From NCBI RefSeq assembly GCF_017562075.2, contig NC_054084.1, forward strand, positions 25,606,246 to 25,670,245: DNA of 64,000 nucleotides, read 5' to 3'. This document shows, in pieces, positions 41,285-53,355 of this stretch. Position numbers and translations under genes: made by a program. Positions within the stretch are counted from its first letter, which is position 1; every line of letters starts with the position of its first letter. Source of the DNA: Anopheles merus (Eukaryota > Arthropoda > Insecta > Diptera > Culicidae). A model generated the notes under the pieces. It did not search any database. It saw only the letters and a program-made list of their open reading frames with translations, and was not told the origin of the DNA.

Positions 41285-42623
41285 TTAAAACACATTTTTC
41301 AGCACCAAATAAAACGAGTAAGACTTTTGCACCATCTCACTGAACTGCAGCACACTGGCGTAGAAAATCTTGCCAGCGCTTAGGATGATCGGTTTCTGCG
41401 AGCGTCGAATCATGAAGAGAAGCTGCTTTTGAATCGGAATCGACTGATCGTACCAAGCAAGCTGCTGGAGCGCCATCAGGACCTCTTCACCCTTGAGTTG
41501 AAGCAAAAAGATGACGTTAGCTTTGTGCCCATCTGGCTGTGTGTTTCTTACCTTATCTGTCAGCTGCGTTCCGAGTGTACAGTACGTGTAGGTCTCTACC
41601 GTCACTATGAGCAGTAGTATGAGAACGTTCAAAATTCTTGAGTCAAACCCCTGAAAAGAAATCAATGATGTTTTAGCCAAATCATTACTCAAACACGATC
41701 CTGCACGTACCATCAACAAAATGTAGAACATCATCAGACACCATATCAAGCTGCAAAACGTGAGCTGAAACAGAAGCGATAGATTGAGAGCTTCCTGCAG
41801 ATATTGCGCGCACAACAAGGTGTCCCGATGTGACTTGATGACGGTGGTTAGCTGTGCCTGCGAGATGTGATCTTTTAGTTCGCGAATCTGCATGGTCGTC
41901 GTTTGAAATAGTAAGCAAGTGGTTTTGATGACGGCCACATCCATTATATCTTTGATGCACAGTGAACCGGCGGATGTGATTGTTAGCAGACAGATAACGA
42001 TCGTATAAAACGAAAAGTGTAGCAGATTGAAGCGAATGTTCAGGTAGTAGAGGCTTGAAAAGAGAAAAAAGGACTTAAATAGACTGTTGGAAATATAAAT
42101 TGAAACCTCACACGCACTTCATCTCGCTGGAAATGATAAACTCTTCCGGTTCTGCTGTTTTGTTGCGCTGGTTGCGTACGTACACAGCGGTCGATGCTAT
42201 CGGTGGCATTGCACAGTACAGAACGTACGCCAAGCAAAAGTATTTGCAGCAAGTTATGGACAGTTTGTGGATTTTGGCATTCGATTTGATCACAAATTGA
42301 TCGATCGATTCCGAATACTGTTTGTTTATGCAGGTTTGAAGCAAATCCACCAGCCGATACAGATAGCGGCGTCGAAAATACAGGCCCAAAATCTGGGAGT
42401 AAAGGTAGGAAACAAAGGCGAGCTCGGAGCCCAACCGAAGCAACATTATCGTATCGTCTATCTGTACCAAGACGCGTGGTATAATACTAAACACGAGATA
42501 AAACACACACTGGACCCAGTAGAGAAGCTTCAGCTTTTCGTCACGTCCCAGACCGAACAGCTTCAGTAGCCGGCAACCGATCGGGACGACCTCGCGGGGA
42601 TCGTCAATCTGGAATAGCTTCAT
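41285..42623 (-). CDS. Odorant receptor A (7tm_6 family), four exons
   Basis: Exons on the minus strand are 42,623-42,112, 42,053-41,711, 41,650-41,552 and 41,491-41,285, with GT-AG introns of 58, 60 and 60 nt; the joined frame is 386 codons plus stop, the usual size for insect odorant receptors. Membrane segments are seen at about residues 34-55, 66-84, 126-149, 183-204, 262-284, 290-309 and 353-380. Family hallmarks near the end are TDKGEEV (316-322), WYDQ (331-334), a KQLLFMIRRSQKPI block (340-353), AGKIF (357-361) and a SYSFY-type tail. Such receptors are ligand-gated channels working with Orco in dendrites of olfactory neurons (family knowledge). The start is chosen at Met 42,623 because the protein then begins MKLFQIDDP as ORs do; an open frame reaches back to 42,836 but contains a TATA box. 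The exact gene name is not recognised. Confidence 0.9.
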
Positions 42624-42687
42624 GCTGTGTTGCACTATCGTCGAGTTGACTATGGACTTGTTTGCTGCAGCTGGACTAGTGAATCGG

Positions 42688-42696
42688 TTATATATA
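42688..42696 (-). promoter_or_regulatory. Probable TATA box of odorant receptor A
   Basis: The minus strand reads TATATATAA about 65-73 bp before the proposed ATG. The same motif is at the same distance in gene B, inside a block that is conserved between the copies. It would place the transcription start near 42,660 and give a leader of some 35-40 nt (inference). Confidence 0.5.
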
Positions 42697-43653
42697 AGAA
42701 GAATGCGGGAACGATACAGCCAACACGATCCAATTTCATAATGATAGTTATTCAACAAACCAGGCAGGTTTATGTTGGCCAAATATTGACCAATGCTGAG
42801 CCTGTCGTTTGAAGCGGCTTCAAATGTAGACCACATTTTTCAAGGGAAAGGAACCAGCTGGTTCCACTGAGGGATAGTGCGGGTTGTAGGTTCAATAAAT
42901 AAATCATTACAACAAATGATGACAACATTGCAGTATCTTTGAATTTGCTGTAACTGATCGGGCTTACGGCGATATAGTGCCGTTTGTTTGGCATGAACAG
43001 TTCAAGGGTACTTCAATAATAATAGGCTTGTTGGTAAATTTGCCTTCAGTTGTTGTGAGGTTCACTTAGCTCATTATCTTTGAATAGCGGTGTGGGAACT
43101 TGCAATGTGTTGTTAATGCTCGGCAGAATAATTGTGCATTTTTTCTCATTGGTTCTTTATTTTTACCCCAAAGCAATGATTAAAAGTAGTATTAAATCGT
43201 TCGGTTTATTAAAATCTTGCATAAAGAATTATTCCTTACATTAATAAGCCTTAACAAATGAAGGATTGTTTTGAATGAAAATTAGAGCACATAGATGAAT
43301 TAGGCTTTTATTGTTAGTAGTCTTTCCGAATAACATTGTCGAAGTTGATGTGTCAGTAGGCTTCAACTGTGCCAAACAGCGAATGGTAATGCGAGCGGGT
43401 TAGAGATGACGCTGGCTCACGACTATCAAAAGTGTCATTTACCAAACGAGTAAAGGTTCAACGAGCATTTAATTGCAATGAATAATTCAACCGAAGGTTT
43501 TGTAGCCTGCCTGGGTGGAGAGAGTAGATCCTCGGTTCTTTGGTGAATGCCTCAAATGACGAAGGAGTAGGCTAATGTATGAGCCATCGCTCTTAAATTC
43601 GGGTTGTTTAAAACAAGCATGTTGGAGTATATTGTTGATGTTTGACCCTGAGT

Positions 43654-44994
43654 TTAAAACACATTTTTCAGTACCAAATAAAACGAGTAAGACTTTTGCA
43701 CCATCTCACTGAACTGCAGCACACTGGCGTAGAAAATCTTGCCAGCGCTTAGGATGATCGGTTTCTGCGAGCGTCGAATCATGAAGAGAAGCTGCTTTTG
43801 AATCGGAATCGACTGATCGTACCAAGCGAGCTGCTGGAGCGCCATCAGGACCTCTTCACCCTTGAGTTGAAGCAAAAATATGACGTTAGCTTTGCCCCCA
43901 TCCGGTTGTGTATTTCTTACCTTATCTGTCAGCTGCGTTCCGAGTGTACAGTACGTGTAGGTCTCTACCGTCACTATGAGCAGTAGTATGAGAACGTTCA
44001 AAATTCTTGAGTCAAACCCCTGAAAAGAAATCAATGATGTTTTAGCCAAATCATTACTCAAACACGATCCTGCACGTACCATCAACAAAATGTAGAACAT
44101 CATCAGACACCATATCAAGCTGCAAAACGTGAGCTGAAACAGAAGCGATAGATTGAGAGCTTCCTGCAGATATTGCGCGCACAACAAGGTGTCCCGATGC
44201 GACTTGATGACGGCGGTTAGCTGTGCCTGCGAGATGTGATCTTTTAGTTCGCGAATCTGCATGGCCGTCGTTTGAAACAGTAAGCAAGTGGTTTTGATGG
44301 CGGCCACATCCATTATGTCCTTGATGCACAGTGAAAGAGCGGATGTTAACGATAACAGAGAGATAACGATCGTATAAAACGAAAAGTGTAGCAGATTGAA
44401 GCGAATGTTTAGGTTGAAGAGGCTTGAAAAGAGAAAAACGGAAATTTCTATGAACAGTTGATTCTATAATGTTAAACCTCACACACACTTTATCTCGCTG
44501 GAAATGATAAACTCTTCCGGTTCTGCCGTCCTGTTGCGCTGGTTGCGTACGTACACAGCGGACGATGCTATCAGTGGCATTGTACAGTACAGAACGTACG
44601 CAATGGTAAAGTATTTGCAGCAGGTTATGGACAGTTTGTGGATTTTGGCATTCGATTTGATCACAAATTGATCGATCGATTCCGAGTACTCTTTGTTTAT
44701 ACAGGTTTGAAGCAAATCCACCAGCCGATACAGATAGCGACGTCGAAAATACAGGCCCAAAATCTGGGAGTATTGGTACGAGACAAAGGCGAACTCGGAG
44801 CCCAGCCTAAGCAACATTTTCGTATCGTTGATCGGTACCAAGAGGCGTGATATAATGCTAAACATCAGATAAAAGACACACTGGACCCAGTAGAGAAGCT
44901 TCAGCTTTTCGTCACGTCCCAGACCGAACAGCTTCAGTAGTCGGCAACCGATCGGGACGACCTCACGGGGATCGTCAATCTGGAATAGCTTCAT
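43654..44994 (-). CDS. Odorant receptor B (7tm_6 family), four exons
   Basis: Paralogue of the gene at 41,285-42,623 with the same structure: exons 44,994-44,483, 44,422-44,080, 44,019-43,921 and 43,860-43,654, introns of 60 nt each, 386 codons. I count about 25 amino-acid differences, so roughly 93-94% identity. Sixteen lie in exon 1 after residue 43 (the end of the first and the second membrane segment, and the third), nine in exon 2, and none in exons 3 and 4. Notable changes are Q54P, I59K and a Leu-to-Gln in the second segment, which could alter ligand choice (inference). An ATG further upstream at 45,207, and another at 45,237, are in frame; the latter is destroyed in gene A, where GTG and a one-base insertion break the frame, so neither is favoured. 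Expected role: tuning receptor paired with Orco. Confidence 0.9.
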
Positions 44995-45058
44995 GCTGTG
45001 TTGCACTATCGTCGAGTTGACTATGGACTTGTTTGCTGCAGCTGGACTAGTGAATCGG

Positions 45059-45067
45059 TTATATATA
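45059..45067 (-). promoter_or_regulatory. Probable TATA box of odorant receptor B
   Basis: Minus-strand TATATATAA at the same distance from the start codon as in gene A. It sits in a segment that is unchanged between the two copies. Confidence 0.5.
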
Positions 45068-45952
45068 AGAAGAATGCGGGAACGATACAGCCAACACGAT
45101 TCAATTTCATAATAATAGTTATTCAACAAACCAGGCAGGTTTATGTTGGCCAAATTTTGACCAATGATAAGCCTGTCGTCTGAAGCGCCTTCAAGTGAAG
45201 AGCACATTTTCAAGGGAAAGGAACCAGCTGGTTCCATTGAGGGATATTGCGAGTTGTAGGTTCAATAAATAAATCATTACAACAAATGATGACAACATTG
45301 CAGTATCTTTGCAACGTTTACGGCGATATAGTGCCATTTTTCCGGCCTGTGCAGCTCAAGGGTACTTCAATAATCATAGGCTTGTTGGTAAATTTGCCTT
45401 CAGTTGTTGTGAGGTTCACTTAGCTCATTATCAACAACTCAATGTCTTTGAATAGCGGTGTGGGAACTTGCAATGTGTTGTTAATGCTCGGCAGAATAAT
45501 TGTGCGTTGTTTCTCATTGGTTCTTTAATTTTCCCCAAAGCAATGATTGAAAGTTGAAAGAAATCGTTCAATTTATTAAAAACTTGCCTAAAGAATCATT
45601 CGGTTTACGAATAAGCCTTAACAAATGAAGGATTGTTTTGAATGAAAATTAGAGCACAGGGATGAATTAGGATTTTATAGTTAGTAGCCTTTCCGAATAA
45701 CATTGACCAAGTTGATGTGTTAGTAGGCTTCAACTGTGCCAAACAGCGAATGGTAATGCGAGCGGGTTAGAGATGACGCTGACACACGCCTGTAAAAAGC
45801 GTCAAGCTAAATGAGTAAAGATTCAACGAGCATTTAATTGCAATGAATAATTCAACTGAAGGTTTTGTAGCATGCCTGGGTGGAGAGAGAAGCGCCTTGG
45901 TGCTTTGGTGAATGCCTCGAATGACGAAGGAGTTGGCTAATGTATGAGCCAT

Positions 45953-48900
45953 AGGCAAGAAAGGAACGATACGCGTTATGAGCTGTTCTTTTTCTCACTC
46001 TCCAGAGAAACATTCTTTGTGAATGCTCCGCTCCGCTTTCGGATAGCGCCCGTGTCAGGCCCAGAAGAACCCTATCCAATGGAAAGAAACGATTTTTGGG
46101 AATCGTTCCCAAACCCTCTTCCCGTTCGCTTCAGGAATGCCAAAGCGGGGAGCGGTTTAGGGGATTCGGTCTACAATGATTGCATAAATTATCCATAATG
46201 TTCGCCTTCGCCGAAGGGCGTGAAACGAGATTTCATTAAATTTCGTTGATGGGTGTTTTTGGGGAAGCGAGGGAGTGAGGGACGGAGCGAGTTTTGCTTT
46301 GGGAGTGTTTGAGTAATGAGAGAAATTAAAATCCCGCCCAAGGGCTTAATGTTTCAACGAAGAATTTCACGTCCAAAGGCGTAGCAAACCCGCTCCCGAG
46401 CGAAGAGTCTTCGCATTTCTATTGAGTGATGCTTGCCGACTTTCCTTCACTCAGTTGTGCAAGCCATTGGGGAGCCTGATGGCCTGTCATAAAGCTTTGT
46501 GTGGCAATGGTTTTCGGCAAGGATTGATCCAAACACGCACACAGACACACACACACACACACACACACATACCCACTGGGGGACGCTAGTTAAAGCGAGA
46601 GCTTAAGGAACGGAGCTATAAAGATTCCACACCGGACGGGGTTGCTCACTGTTGGGGTGATCTGGTTTGTGGTCGTAAAAAATCACGACGACATCGTTCG
46701 ATACTTGGCGCATACGGATTGCAGTATCTTTGCACAAGCTGAGGGAACCTTCGTTGGCAAGGATTTCTTTTCCGTAGAATGACTTAATGCAGTTTAACCG
46801 TTTTAAGCTTCGTTGGTTACGGTTTGCTAAAACGGGAACAGTGCACTTTGCATGCATCTGTTTATTGTCAACCTTCAGGAGTTAAAGAATCAGTCGGAAC
46901 AGTGAAGTAGCTGAATATGTCAAGGTTCCCCTAGCATTCGCTGTTGATACGTCCGTAACAGTGCTGCTGACTGGAAGGTCATAAAACGGCAAATAGCAAA
47001 TAAAAATTAATGTTTTCCTAAAAGTGCTAAGTGTACTTAAGATATCTTAGCGATATGAGCTCACGGTGACTTAAAGGCTTTAAGGACGCAGCAGAAAAGC
47101 TCCTGCATTTTGCAATGCAATGGAACGGACTCAGACAAAAACGTTTGGAATGCAAAAAAGATTGACCGAAAATGGTGCACTTGGTTTGCAATTTGGAAAT
47201 GAGCCCGCGAGGACAAACTAAGCACGAATCTAAGCAGCGTCATCCTTTTGCGTTTCAATTTACCGCCACATTACGCCTGAGGAAACCTCAAACGTTAATT
47301 TCTAGCTGGCCGACTGGCTGCTTGTTTGCTCAACCGCAGTCCCCGCAGCTCTGGCTCCATGCGAATCAAGTTCTGGCTTTTTCCAGCTTGAAAATGAACC
47401 ACATTTTGCGTTCTGCGGTGGCTGTGCCAAAAATGCCACCGAAACAGCACAATAGCTTCAAAGATCAGCTCAATACACACTGAAACTGGTGGTGAAATGC
47501 ATTAATTTTCGCTACCCAAATGTTCACTCTCAAACGCACGGCACGGCACAAGTAAAAGCAAGTAAGTAGAGAGGAAAAAAGGTGTAGCCACGGTTGCCGT
47601 TTCTAGCTCCATCACGGACGGATCGGTGGTCACCACCAGTTGCTGCTGTGCTTCGGTTGGAGTCGAATTTTGTGGAAAGTGTTAGCCGTTGCCTCTAATG
47701 TGCCAACCGTGTGGCCCGGCTTGATGTATGTGTGACTGTGTGTGTGTGTTTGTCTTTTTTGGCAGACGAGAATAATCAACCGAAATTGGCAACAGTTTTT
47801 CGAGTTGCTCGAATCTGTCCTTGTGGACGGATGGGGGCAAATGGATTCAACACGTTACCACAAACCATCAGACCGTTAATGTACCGGTACCCGGCAATGG
47901 TCAAGCCGCATGGTACTGTCTCTGTACAGTCCGGTGTGTGGAACGGAGAAGCGGAGAAAACCTGGCTGGCTGCTGTCGATGCTGCTGTCTTCCTAGTGCT
48001 ACCAGATGCTGCCGATTGTACTGGCTGTTGTTGTCGTACGGTTTCAACTTCAGTGTCCAGGACCAAACCTCCGAAACCGATTTCAGTTTTGAGGTTTGTT
48101 TCGCATAATAACAATCACTCTGCATGCCGTGCGCTGTGTCGACGACGAATGTCATTCGGATGCATTCCATCCGGATGCAGTGTAGCCCTGCCACGGGCAC
48201 GGGACGTACTCAGGCTACAAATGACTTTGAATTCTAATTTCGTCAAGCTCTCCGTACTCACCGGTGTGCTGGGTGGTAATTTATATGTACATATAAAGTA
48301 ACGGATTAATGCGAGACGCTTGACGACGGACGGGATGGCAAGTTTTCCTTTAACAAGTGGTTGCGACCATGTTTGGATGGGAAAACAATCGACAAAAGGG
48401 ACAGCTCAACAATCAGCTGAATTCGACAAGGTGGTTGTCGTGCGACAATGCACGAAGAATATGGATGAATGGAATAGGAACTCAATACATTTCGGAGTGT
48501 TAGCAAAATGTAGAATATTGTATCTATTATTGTTGCTATGTGCTATTGTTTACTATTGGAAAAAAACTTACTTACAATGAAGACAACTTGTAAGTATACA
48601 TCAATTCTTTGAAGTTTTGAATAAAATTTCTTTATCCTGAACACTTGCCTCTCTAAAGTTGAATCAATATGAAGGATATAAAACATAAAGATTATTCTTG
48701 TTGAATTTAACAATGTCAGTATGTGACGACCTTTACATAACTTTACCTGTTCAAAGTTGGTGTGGAAAATATTTTATTTCGTTTTGGATTTGTTCAAACT
48801 GGTAGATCCATAGGTAAATTTAGGATTAAAATATATCAGCTCGACTCCATGTTTCTAGACAAATTTTGATGAAATAAAATGTGTTTTAAATTTAACGAGA

Positions 48901-48963
48901 TATTTCAATACAAAGCAATTGTTACAGGAACAATTTATTATTCGAATTAATCAAATCAAATAA
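45953..48963. other. Gene-free stretch
   Basis: No supported gene. It contains a CA microsatellite (listed). Frames at 47,711-48,301 (plus) and 47,776-48,114 (minus) overlap on opposite strands and neither has a signature I recognise. Confidence 0.55.
46545..46569. repeat. (AC)n microsatellite
   Basis: Uninterrupted AC run of about 12 units. Confidence 0.95.
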
Positions 48964-49560
48964 TCACACTACAGTTTCATAACGCTCAGTTAGCGAAGAA
49001 AATGTCAGTTTACTGTAACATGTAAAAACTGCAAAACAATTCCATTCTAGCAAGTTGCCGGTATCAGTTGTCGGTAATCGTACAAAGCTCTTTCCAAATA
49101 CGCACCGCACGTTTCTAGCATTCCAGCTAAAACCCGTTTCGTTTTGGACGTATTTTTGACTACCATTTCGGGTAATGACGCGATGCTGCTCATCAACAGG
49201 AACCGGGCTACCAGTGTTACCCTCCCCTACCTGCCTGTTGCGGTTCGGCCACGTCCGAAAGCGGTCCGTATGCAAACGAACCGTTGCGCTGTCTCGTTGT
49301 CCGAAAAACTTGATGCCATCTTGCCGACCCATTTTCACGCCAACATGAGTGAAATGTTTCATCGTGGTGTATGACACGTTGACGGGTTGTGTGGTGCATC
49401 CGATAGAATGGTACACAGTGCCGCTGCCGTTAGTCGGTACGATGTGGATGGATGCTGATCTGGACAGTCGGGTTTTACGGGGAGCCGTTCGTCTGTTTTT
49501 GAGCAGCGATCTGACCGGTGGCAGCAGTAAAAGAATCAGCGAAAACCAAGGGGTTTGCGG
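48964..49560 (-). CDS. Open frame of unknown status (possible last exon)
   Basis: A minus-strand frame stays open for 198 codons before its stop at 48,964; the first in-frame Met is at 49,416, giving 150 residues. The upstream part starts with a hydrophobic stretch (WFSLILLLLPPVRSLL) that could be a signal or membrane segment, followed by a basic patch and then a mixed-composition region with Asn-X-Ser/Thr sites and several Cys residues. Possible splice acceptors (for example GGTCAG near 49,510) precede it. A good donor, CATG-GTAAGT, lies at about 49,670, but joining it gave stops in the options I tried. I recognise no family. Chance is a real alternative, since a frame this long is not rare in 64 kb. 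Confidence 0.25.
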   Translation of the reverse strand, partial: PQTPWFSLILLLLPPVRSLLKNRRTAPRKTRLSRSASIHIVPTNGSGTVYHSIGCTTQPVNVSYTTMKHFTHVGVKMGRQDGIKFFGQRDSATVRLHTDRFRTWPNRNRQVGEGNTGSPVPVDEQHRVITRNGSQKYVQNETGFSWNARNVRCVFGKSFVRLPTTDTGNLLEWNCFAVFTCYSKLTFSSLTERYETVV

Positions 49561-52500
49561 TTACATAGTGTTTTGACTGTTTGGGGGAATACAATGCGTT
49601 GTTTATGCTACATTTAATAATGCTGCTTTCAAAACATTACGGGTTTTTGAGGGTGGAAGTATTACTTACCATGAGTATGAAATTCGGACAGCTTCAACTT
49701 TCTGCTCGGTTTGGTCCGTTTCAGTAAGGACGATGCTTTTGAGGGAGGGCATGAACAACGCTGCTAATACTCACGAACATGTGTTTGAAGAGACTTTCGG
49801 TGGTTGGTGCTCTACATGAAGAATAAAAAGTGTTATTTAACAATTTTGATCTCCTTTTTGAAAATACAGTCATAACAAAGCAAACATACAACCATAACAT
49901 CAACCTGATAGCATCAACAGGCTTACTCTTCTGGGAAAGAATGTAGCACGAATGTATTTTCGTAATCCAAACAAACGCACCTTTTCTTGAACGTGGGTAC
50001 AACCAAACCCTCGATCCACCAGCTCCTCGGCACGTAAAGTAAAGTGACGAAAAATATTGTTTTTTAATTTCCCCCTGAACGGATGTGAGATAAGGCTGAG
50101 TTGTGAGCTGGAAAGGCCGGATATTGGTTTCAACCCTGAGCATCATCACCGGCTTGTAAAAATATTTCCCTTCATCGAGTAGGCCTGTTGCCGCCGGGAA
50201 GCTTCGAGGTTTAAGCTTCAAGAAAGCTCTCTACCAAACGGTTCACAGAAGGTAAGTTTGTGCTTGTGTTAGTGTGAAGTGTGTTTTTTGGGATAAATTT
50301 TGTGCGTATGTTTGTGGCAAGAAAAACATTCTAGGATGTACTTTTTGTTAGCTTTGTGTCGATTTACAAGGGGCAGATCTGTATTTTTTTCGCATGTTGA
50401 TAGAAAAAGGCCATTGTTATGAATTTAAACTTTGGTCAGACACTGGGTTAGAGAGCTTTTGAGGAGGATTTAAGATTGTTTTGCAACATGATGAAAACAT
50501 ACATGGGCCATATCTTTCCGGCAAGGTATACGTGTATTTCTAACGAGATGTATTGTAATCTCAAAATCCGTTTAACGATTCATTGGAACAAAATGCTTCG
50601 ATAAAGCTACGGCACTATGATATTTATTTCAGCGATTTGAGCGAAATTTGACTCAAATGAATTCCATATCACAGAAATATGATATAGAAAGCTTCAGCTA
50701 TGACATTTTACTAAAATGAGAAGCAGCCTGGAATGCAACAATCGTCAAACAACATAGCTGCAGAGCTATGTAACGTTATTTTCCAAACGTTTGACGAGCA
50801 GAGCGCTTACCGCGGGATGGAAAACTATTTTCATAGGCAGCCAATATGGCACCCAATTCCCCGTGGCAGAGAATGTAGAACACGCGAACACTGTCCTACA
50901 GACTAACCCATCAAAAGCGATCGCTCGGTTATTTTGAGAATGGCGAAAATTTATCATTCAGTCCACTCATTCACAATTTATGGGCCGCGCGCGGATCGTT
51001 TTCATTTCGGCGGATTTATTGCACGGCCGCACTACCAATTTTCACACTCGCGTCTGCCAGCCAGCTTAACAATTCTGGCCACGTTTTGTGTTGCAAATAC
51101 CTCCTATCCTATTCCCAACTATCGGCGTGTTTCGTACGATGGAAGCGGGTGTGAACGCGGCCAAAAAGGCGGAATCACGGTACACGGTGGATCAGGTTAT
51201 TGTCACGAAAATGCAATACCACGTACTTGAATCCTGCTTGGCAGTGGGGCAGCCGATACAGCAAGCGGGGCTGGAAGAGGGCAGCCAGCCAGTCGTCACT
51301 GGTCACGCACTTGTACGCACTGTTGATATTTGAACCGTTCAGGTAGTTAGATAAACGGAAGGCAAACGGTGGTTTTTAAGGGGCGCCTGGGTGGGGCCCG
51401 TATGCGCTTTGCCCGAAAACATAAGGTTATCAATCATTAGACAGTCAATGGTGTGTGTGCCGAGGTCGAGTGGAATTGTTTAGAAATGGGTTAATGCGAC
51501 AGGGAAAGGATGCATCAGGGGGTGGAGTTGATGGTGTGGCGCAATTTGATACCGGAACTGGTGTCAATGAAAGGGGGAATAGGGAAGCAGCAGCAGCAGC
51601 GCCAGAGCATAATGGATGTTCGATTGCAATATTTGCAAAATGGACCACCACCAGCCACAGGTCATTAACTAGGCGGAGGAAAAGTGAAAAGTACAGTAGG
51701 GTTGAGGGGTTGTGCCGGTCCGGATGGTTGATGTTTTGAAATGGTTTTGCAAAATGTATGAGGCGCTGCATTTTGAATAGCTCATCGATGCAGCAGCAGC
51801 ACATACGCTTTCGCCTGCAATAGGCCTTACCATTGTGCTTTCCAAAAGCGTGCACCAGGAGGAAGTCAGGCCGGGTTACACAACCAGTGAGATATAACGC
51901 CAGCACTCAGCACAGCACCGGAAGCTGAACGAGTTGCTGAAATATAAGAGCCCACGACGTAGTTGCAAGCGCTTTGCAAATTAGTTCGATTCTAACGCCT
52001 TATCGTATCGACCAGTTTTGGGAGGATTGGGGCGGAGACAGTTTGTTGCAAAATTAAGGTTGAGAGAGAACGGCACGGGGCACTGGGGAAAGTGAAAGCC
52101 AAACCTTTTGTCATTTCCGGGACACGGCAAAAGATATACGACTGCAACGAAGGTAAGAGCAACAATAACGAGGTAGGTTTTGTTGTTGCGAGAAGCCTTG
52201 GATTAATGTGCAAATCGAGCGTAGACGAGTCGGAACCGGTGCAGGGATTGCATTTTGCGTTGCACGAATGTTTGCTGCTCGATGCAAGCAACCCATTGTT
52301 GCTTCAGTGGGCAGAGGGCGGCCGTGGGAAGCCGTGTGTAATTATTTATCACATACGCTCAAGGTGCTGACAGCTTACGGCGTTTGGAGCTGGGATTGGT
52401 GTACCTGGTTAGCGGAAATGTTCGGTATAATCGGCGCTTGTGTTGCATTGGAAGCCGGGATGAAAATGAGAAACGCAATAATGGTACACCTTTGTTTCAG

Positions 52501-53351
52501 GAAATGGTGTTGTGCTTCGAAATTGATCTTATGGATAAAAAACTACCTGTGTGCAAATTTCAAGCATAATGAACTGTTCATCCTGATATTATGATGATAT
52601 TATGATATACATTGTGCTGAAGAAACTATATTTAAATGCATATTACTAATAAAACACTTAACCCAGCACCCCACGGAAGCGTAGCCACGACAGTGAGAAC
52701 ATGATCATAGTTTGAAAACTTTCGCTTTTCTAGGCCGCAGATAAGCACCGACTCTAAGAATAGATGATTAACGAATGATTATTTTTAGTTAAAGCATCAT
52801 AAATATATGCTAATCAATCGACTTCGATGTGAAATTGTTGATTTTTTCATCATCTTTTGGATAACATTCAATATTGTAAGCATTTTGTCCAGTCTATTAT
52901 GATATTCTTAAGAAAATTTGTCATTATCTCTTATTTCGATAAAACATTAAACGTTTGATAAAGAAGTATGGGTTTGGTTGATGGCGTTAACCATTCTCCT
53001 ATTTAATGTTTTTCAATACATAACACTACGTATGTCTTCTAAAATTACACGATAATGTATTTTTTTTTTTAATATAGGATTGTTTTTTGATATTCATTTG
53101 ATGTTTACACTTGAACAAAAACGTTCGTAGCTAGAAATTTAACTAGATTGGTTATTATCATTGCACACTACATGGACCAATCGACTTTATTTCTCCTGGC
53201 CGGGGTTCAATCAGGGTTCAATCAAGAAAATGTGGTTGTTTCTCCGCTTTGCTAACATACTTAACATCTTTTACACGAATGGAGCGATAGTCCATTGACA
53301 GAACAAAGCCTAAACAAGTTAGGCTTCCAATGCTCAATCCCATCCGTCAAC
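49561..53351. other. Gene-poor stretch between the open frame and the LTR element
   Basis: No gene I can support. Several short open segments on the minus strand (about 50,000-50,220, 50,766-50,957, 51,220-51,370 and 51,830-51,906) end near plausible splice donors, but I could not join them into one continuous frame. From 52,570 the DNA becomes AT-rich and featureless up to the retrotransposon. Confidence 0.45.
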
Positions 53352-53355
53352 ATAT

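Larger units (their letters stand above)
41253..43587. repeat. Tandem duplication, copy 1 (contains odorant receptor gene A)
   Basis: This 2.33-kb block is repeated in the same orientation at 43,622-45,952 after a 34-bp spacer. Similarity begins about 30 bp past the receptor stop codon (near TTGNAGT) and ends at GTATGAGCCAT. It therefore contains the whole gene plus roughly 0.95 kb upstream of the proposed start codon. Similarity is high in exons and lower, with indels, in the upstream flank, for example a gain or loss of about 16 bp near 42,950. Confidence 0.92.
43622..45952. repeat. Tandem duplication, copy 2 (contains odorant receptor gene B)
   Basis: Second copy of the 2.33-kb block, head-to-tail with 41,253-43,587. 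Ends are defined by where similarity to copy 1 stops (GTATGAGCCAT at 45,942-45,952). The upstream flank has diverged with small indels while several coding and intron segments are unchanged. Confidence 0.92.

Noticed and set aside
42770..42994. Small minus frame upstream of odorant receptor A, with a hydrophobic N-terminal part
   Set aside because: It is in a different frame from the receptor and is not preserved in the upstream region of gene B.
47711..48301. 196-codon plus frame overlapping a 112-codon minus frame
   Set aside because: Opposite-strand overlap in GC-rich DNA with no recognised motif; neither can be preferred.
49721..51906. Possible multi-exon minus-strand gene from several short open segments near donor sites
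   Set aside because: I could not join the segments in one frame; joins from the good donor near 49,670 gave immediate stops.
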